Positions 59,815-64,000 of a DNA stretch of 64,000 nucleotides are shown one piece after another; the first letter of the stretch is position 1, and each line of letters begins with the position of its first letter. The position numbers and the translations under genes were made by a program. The stretch spans positions 1,178,001 through 1,242,000 of the forward strand of contig JALPQD010000406.1 in the NCBI GenBank assembly GCA_023101885.1, in the 5' to 3' direction. The notes beneath the pieces are model-generated. The model worked only from the letters and a program-made list of their open reading frames with translations, did no database searches and was not told the DNA's origin. This stretch comes from Typhlomys cinereus (taxonomy: Eukaryota > Chordata > Mammalia > Rodentia > Platacanthomyidae).

Positions 59815-60467
59815 GCTTTTTATTTTTTTATTTATTTCTCCCACTCATACAATGTTGATAAGTACCCCGTTCCCGTCTGTCCCTCCACCCCTCCCTGGAT
59901 TCCCTTTGCTCCCTCCTCTCTTTTCCCCTTCCTTTCCCCCACTCCCTCCCTTTCTCCCAGTGTCCCCGCCCCCATTACTGAAGCATCCTTTAGTATGCAT
60001 GACAAACTTCCCTCTAGGTCCTCCTCTCTGATGAGGTGTAAGGACTCAGTAGCATTGCCTAGAACTCTTTTTTGTGTAGTTCCTTTAGTATAGGAACACT
60101 ATTGTGGCTGTTAATCCGTTTCCTTTAGGCATCATAGTGCCTGTGATCCATGCTAGACTTTGGGGGTCCAATGATATGTTGGTCATTGCACAGGTCATGC
60201 AAATTCTTATTATGATTAATTTGGCCTTAACTTTTATGGAGTATCTTGTATATTGTTGCTTCTCCCCATCTTTAGGGTCTTACAATCTTACCGCCCCCTC
60301 TTCCACAAATTTACCTGAGCTTTAGGATGGGGAGAGATTAGGTTGGTCTGGTTCCAGGTGGTTGATGAAGAGGCTCTGATTTTCTGAATTATGGTTTTTT
60401 TTTTTTTTTATTTTGCTACTCCTGCACTGCCCTTGGCTCCATCCTGACGAGTATTGGATGTCACCCC

Positions 60468-60704
60468 CTGGACAGAGATAAAAGGCTGTTAAAATAGAGT
60501 CTTATTATAAGGGTAGATTCAAAGGTAGATGCAATAAAAGTAAAAGACCACGGTGAGGGGGGGTGGCCAGTCTTCCATTTGCAGGATGATTACCTTCTAT
60601 CGGCCAGACTCTATGCCTTCACTTTCTGTTGAGATCAAACCCCATCAGTTACAAATGACCAGGAAGGAAAGTCTGTGAGCTTAACCAGATGTCTCATTAT
60701 TTAC
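60468..60704 (-). other. Retained intron-like segment in L1 copy D 3' UTR
   Basis: 237 nt. On the minus strand it starts ctgcaa/gtaaataatgagac and ends ccttttatctctgtccag/ggggtgac, with a TTAAC motif upstream. It shows that the segment is ancestral to the family, because D is the oldest of the long copies. Confidence 0.65.
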
Positions 60705-60869
60705 TTGCAGTACTAGATGGTGCCCTATTTTCTCTGCTATAGCATGATCCCTACTCTCCTTGATTCTGGAGGGGCCCTCTTTCCCTTTCCTCCCTGCTTA
60801 TAATCTTTGCAAGTACTGTAGGTATTACTGAGATTTATCTTTGAGTGTGTCAATAAGTGGATTTGGTAG

Positions 60870-63800
60870 TAGGATCCACCTATTAGGGAGTACGTGTGGT
60901 GCTTAATTTTTTGTGTCTGGGATACTTCACACAAAATAATTTTTTCTAATTCCATCCATTTCCCAGCAAATTTCATTAATTCATCATTTTTGATACCTGA
61001 GTAGTATTCCATTGTATAAATGTACCACATTTTCCTTATCCACTCATCAACTGTTGGGCATTTGGATTGATTCCATGACTTTGCTATTGTAAACAGTGCT
61101 GCTATGAACATGGTCATGCTTGTACTATCAAGGTGAATTTTCACTGAATGAGGGATTATTCCCAAAAGTGGAATAGCAGGCTCATATGGCATTTCAATCT
61201 TTAACACTTTTACGAATCGCCACATGGCTCACCAGGGTGGTTGTATAAGCTGGCATAGCCACCAGCAATGTAGGAGAGTTCCCTTCTTGCCACATCTTCT
61301 CCAGCATTTGGTGTTGTTTGTATTGCAGATTTTTGCCCTCCTGAGGGGGAGAGATGATATCTCAGAGAAGTTTTGATTTGCATTTCCCTGATGGCTAAGG
61401 ATGTGGAGCATTTTTTTAAGATATTTGATAGACATTTCAATTTCTTCCCTGTAGATTTCTTTTGAATTCCAAGGCCCATTTTTTAATGGGGCCATTTGTT
61501 TCCTTAGTGTTTAGTTTTCTATGTTCTTTGTGCACTCTGGATAGTAGAGCTCTATCAGATATGTGTTTTGTGAAGATTTTCTCCCATTCTGTGGGTAACC
61601 TTTGTGCTCAGGTTACAAGCTCTTTATATGAACAGAAGCTCTTTAATTTCATAAGATCCCATCTGTTGAGTGTGGGTTGTATTGACTGTGGTATTGGATT
61701 TCTGTTTAGGAATTGTTGGCTTAGTCCAATCAGCTCAAAGGAGTTTCCTACCCTTTCGACTAAGGCTTTTATAGTCTCTGGCCTTATATTGAAGTCCTTG
61801 ATTCATTTGGAATTAAATCTTGTATATGGCAATAAGTGTGGGTCCAGTTCTAATCTTCTGCATGTGGATATCCACTTTTGCCAGCACCATTTGCTGAAGA
61901 TGCTGTTCTTTTTCCATTGGGTTTTTTGGGCCCTTTGTCAAAGATCAAATGGCATTAATTGTGTGAGCTTTTATCTGGGTTTTCAACCCTTATCCATTGA
62001 TCTGTGTGTCTATTTTAGAGCTGGTACCAAGCTGTTTTTATAACTATGGATTTGTAGTATAGACTAAGGTTTGGTATGGTGATACCTCCAGCAGTGTTTT
62101 TGTTACTCAGTGTTTTTGCTATCCTGGATCTTTTGTATCTCCATGTGAATTTTGAGATTGTTTGGTCAACTTCTTTAAAGAATGGCTTTGGGATTTTACA
62201 TTGAATTTGTATATTGCTTTTGGTAGGATAGTCATTTTTACGATGTTGATTCTGCCAATCCAGGAACATGGGAGGTCTTTCCACCTTCTGGTGTCTTCTG
62301 TAATTTCTTTCTTTAGGGTTTTAAAGTTTTCATTGTAAAGGTCTCTTACTTCCTTGGTTAGGTTTATACCAAGGTATTTCATATTTTAGGGGCTATAGTA
62401 AATGGGATCATTTCTCTCAGGACTTTCTCCCTTCTTTCATTCTGGGCATATAGGAAGGCCACTGATTTTTGTACATTTATTTTGTATCCTGCCACACTGC
62501 TGAACTTCTGTATTAGTTCCAGAAGTTTCCTGGTGGAGTTATTGGGATCACTCAGGTATAAGATCATTTCGTCTGCAAATAGAGATAACTTGACTTCTTC
62601 TTTGCCAATTTGAATCCCTCTTATGTCCCTTTCTTGTCTTACAGCTTCAGCTAAGACTTCAAGTACAATATTGAATAGAAGTGGTGAGAGTGGACGGCCT
62701 TGTCTAGTTCCTGATTGAAGCGGGAATGCTTCAAGTTTTTCCCCATTGAGTACAGTCCTTGCTGTTGTTTTGTTGTACACAGCTTTTGTTATATTGATAA
62801 AAGTTCCTTCCATTCCAACCTTCTCTAGGGTTTTGATCATAAAGGGCTCTTGGATCTTGTCAAAAGCTTTTTCTGCATCTATCGAGAGTATCATGTGGTC
62901 TTGGACTTTGACTGGTTTACATGATGAATTACATTTATTGATTTGCGTATGTTGAACCAACCTTGTGTGCCTGGGATAAAGCCTACCTGATCCCCATGAA
63001 TGATCTTTTTGATAAGTTTTTGAATCCGATTTGCTAAGACTTTGTTGAGAATTTTTGCATCTGTGTTCATCAGAGAGATCGTCCTATAGTTTTCTTTTTT
63101 AAGTGAATCTTTATTAGGTTTTGGGATTAAGGTGATATTAGCTTCATAGAAAGAATTTGATAGTTTTCTTTTCTTTGCTACTTAAGGAGTATTGGTGTTA
63201 TTAGATTCTTGAATGTCTGGTAGAACTCTGTGCTGAATCCATCTTGACCAGGACATTTTTTCATTGGAAGATTCGAGATTACTTCATCGATTTCCTCATA
63301 TGTTGTAGGACTATTTAAATAATTCAAAACTTCTTGATTCAATTTAGGTAAGTTGTGCTTACTTAGGAATTCATCCATTTCTTTTGTGTTGTCAAATTTT
63401 ACAGAGTATAAGTTTTTGAAACACAACATTATAATTCTCTGAATTTCTTGGGTATCAGTAGGGATAACTCCATTTTCATTTCTAATTTTGTTAATTTGGG
63501 TTTTCTCTCTCTTGCTTTTGGTTAACTTAGCTAGGGGGTATATCTATCTTATTGATTTTTTTCAAAGAACCAGCTTTTTGACTGGTTGATTCTCTATATC
63601 ATTTTTCTTATCTCAATTTCAGAAATTTCTCCCCTAATTTTACAAATTTCCTTTCTTCTACTGATTTTAAGATGGGATTGCTGTAGTGTCTCTAAAGCTT
63701 TAAGCTGCATTTTTAACATATTTACTTGTGATGCTTCTATTTTTTTGATGTAGGCATTAAGAGCTATGTACTTACCTCTTAGGACAGCTATCATTGTGTC

Positions 63801-64000
63801 TCAAAGATTTTGATAAGTCATATTTTCATTATCGTTTGCTTTCAGGAAATCTTGAATTTCCTTTGTAATTTCTTCCTGAATTCAATTCTCATTCACCATC
63901 ATAGTGTTTAATTTCCAGGAATTAGTGAATTTTCTGTTGTTTGTTGTGCCATGGATGTCAGCATTAGACCATGGTGATCTGATAGGGTCCAGGCTAGAAT
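60870..64000 (-). pseudogene. L1 ORF2, copy D, broken and partial
   Basis: Recognisable pieces in several frames: the C terminus (60737-61225, with KCPTVDEWIRKMWYIYTMEY), the Cys-rich region (61210-61495), thumb pieces (62015-62382), the RT palm with [13 protein letters not shown] and [10 protein letters not shown] (62379-62960), fingers (63178-63429) and linker (63594-63794). The catalytic FADD is changed to FADE here. The usual stop after the YSLIGGS block is lost, so the frame runs on about 40 codons into the 3' UTR. Multiple frameshifts make it inactive. Confidence 0.9.

Larger units (their letters stand above)
59815..64000 (-). mobile_element. L1 copy D, older LINE-1, runs off the window
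   Basis: On the minus strand: an A-rich end, polypurine tract (plus-strand C/T-rich at about 59870-59965), 3' UTR with the intron-like segment 60468-60704, then decayed ORF2 from about 60870 to the window edge. The edge falls in the endonuclease region near the SDHHG-equivalent position. It is more diverged than copies A and B. It reads GAA-type sequence where A and B have the shared TAA stop. The element's 5' end is outside the window. Confidence 0.92.

Overview
This is a vertebrate nuclear window, most likely from a rodent. The evidence is the repeat content: a textbook tRNA-Ala-derived ID/BC1-type SINE at about 13.0 kb, many B2-type tRNA-headed SINEs, short 7SL-type B1 remnants, MaLR-type LTRs, and LINE-1 elements with a polypurine-rich 3' UTR. 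The B2-like family has a GC-rich body that I do not recognise from mouse or rat, so a myomorph outside Muridae is plausible (a jerboa-like lineage is only a guess). I can support no host protein-coding gene, exon, tRNA gene or CpG-island promoter. Almost every longer open frame is a LINE-1 ORF2 or ORF1 fragment or a simple-repeat frame. The window reads as an AT-rich gene desert, or a piece of a very large intron, filled with retrotransposons.

Layout. 0-13 kb: MaLR LTRs, old LINE-1 3' UTR pieces, two B2-like SINEs (3.5 and 10.8 kb), a small L1 3' end at 9.8 kb, and an ancient L1M-type fragment (12.6-13.4 kb) interrupted by a young ID SINE. 13.6-17.3 kb: L1 copy A, 5'-inverted and framed by an 18-bp target duplication. 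17.4-24.4 kb: mostly unassigned AT-rich DNA with two older B2-like SINEs and a MaLR LTR. 24.4-30.7 kb: L1 copy B, essentially full length on the minus strand (5' UTR, broken ORF1, broken ORF2 with an open endonuclease frame, 3' UTR). 31-36 kb: two plus-strand L1 3' pieces (F and E). 36-50 kb: SINEs of several ages, an MLT1-type LTR end, an old L1 3' UTR at 44.3-45.5 kb, and a GC-rich orphan with an A-rich tail at 43.4 kb. 50.5-53.0 kb: B1 remnant, L1 copy C, an LTR-like stretch and L1 copy G. 53-59 kb: largely unassigned. 59.8-64 kb: L1 copy D, older, minus strand, running off the window edge.

The most interesting signal comes from comparing the L1 copies. In copies B, C, D and E the 3' UTR holds a segment of about 230-237 nt. 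In C and D it starts with GTAAGT or GTAAAT, ends in a pyrimidine-rich CAG, and has a branch-point-like motif (CTAAC or TTAAC) about 21 nt before the end. Copy A lacks exactly this segment, and its junction is the predicted spliced junction. Copy A therefore looks like the retrotransposed product of a spliced L1 RNA. Copies A and B also share the same nonsense codon between the endonuclease and reverse-transcriptase parts of ORF2, although they are independent insertions. Together these suggest a lineage whose source element had a split ORF2 and a cryptic 3' UTR intron. All family names are from recognition without a database search.
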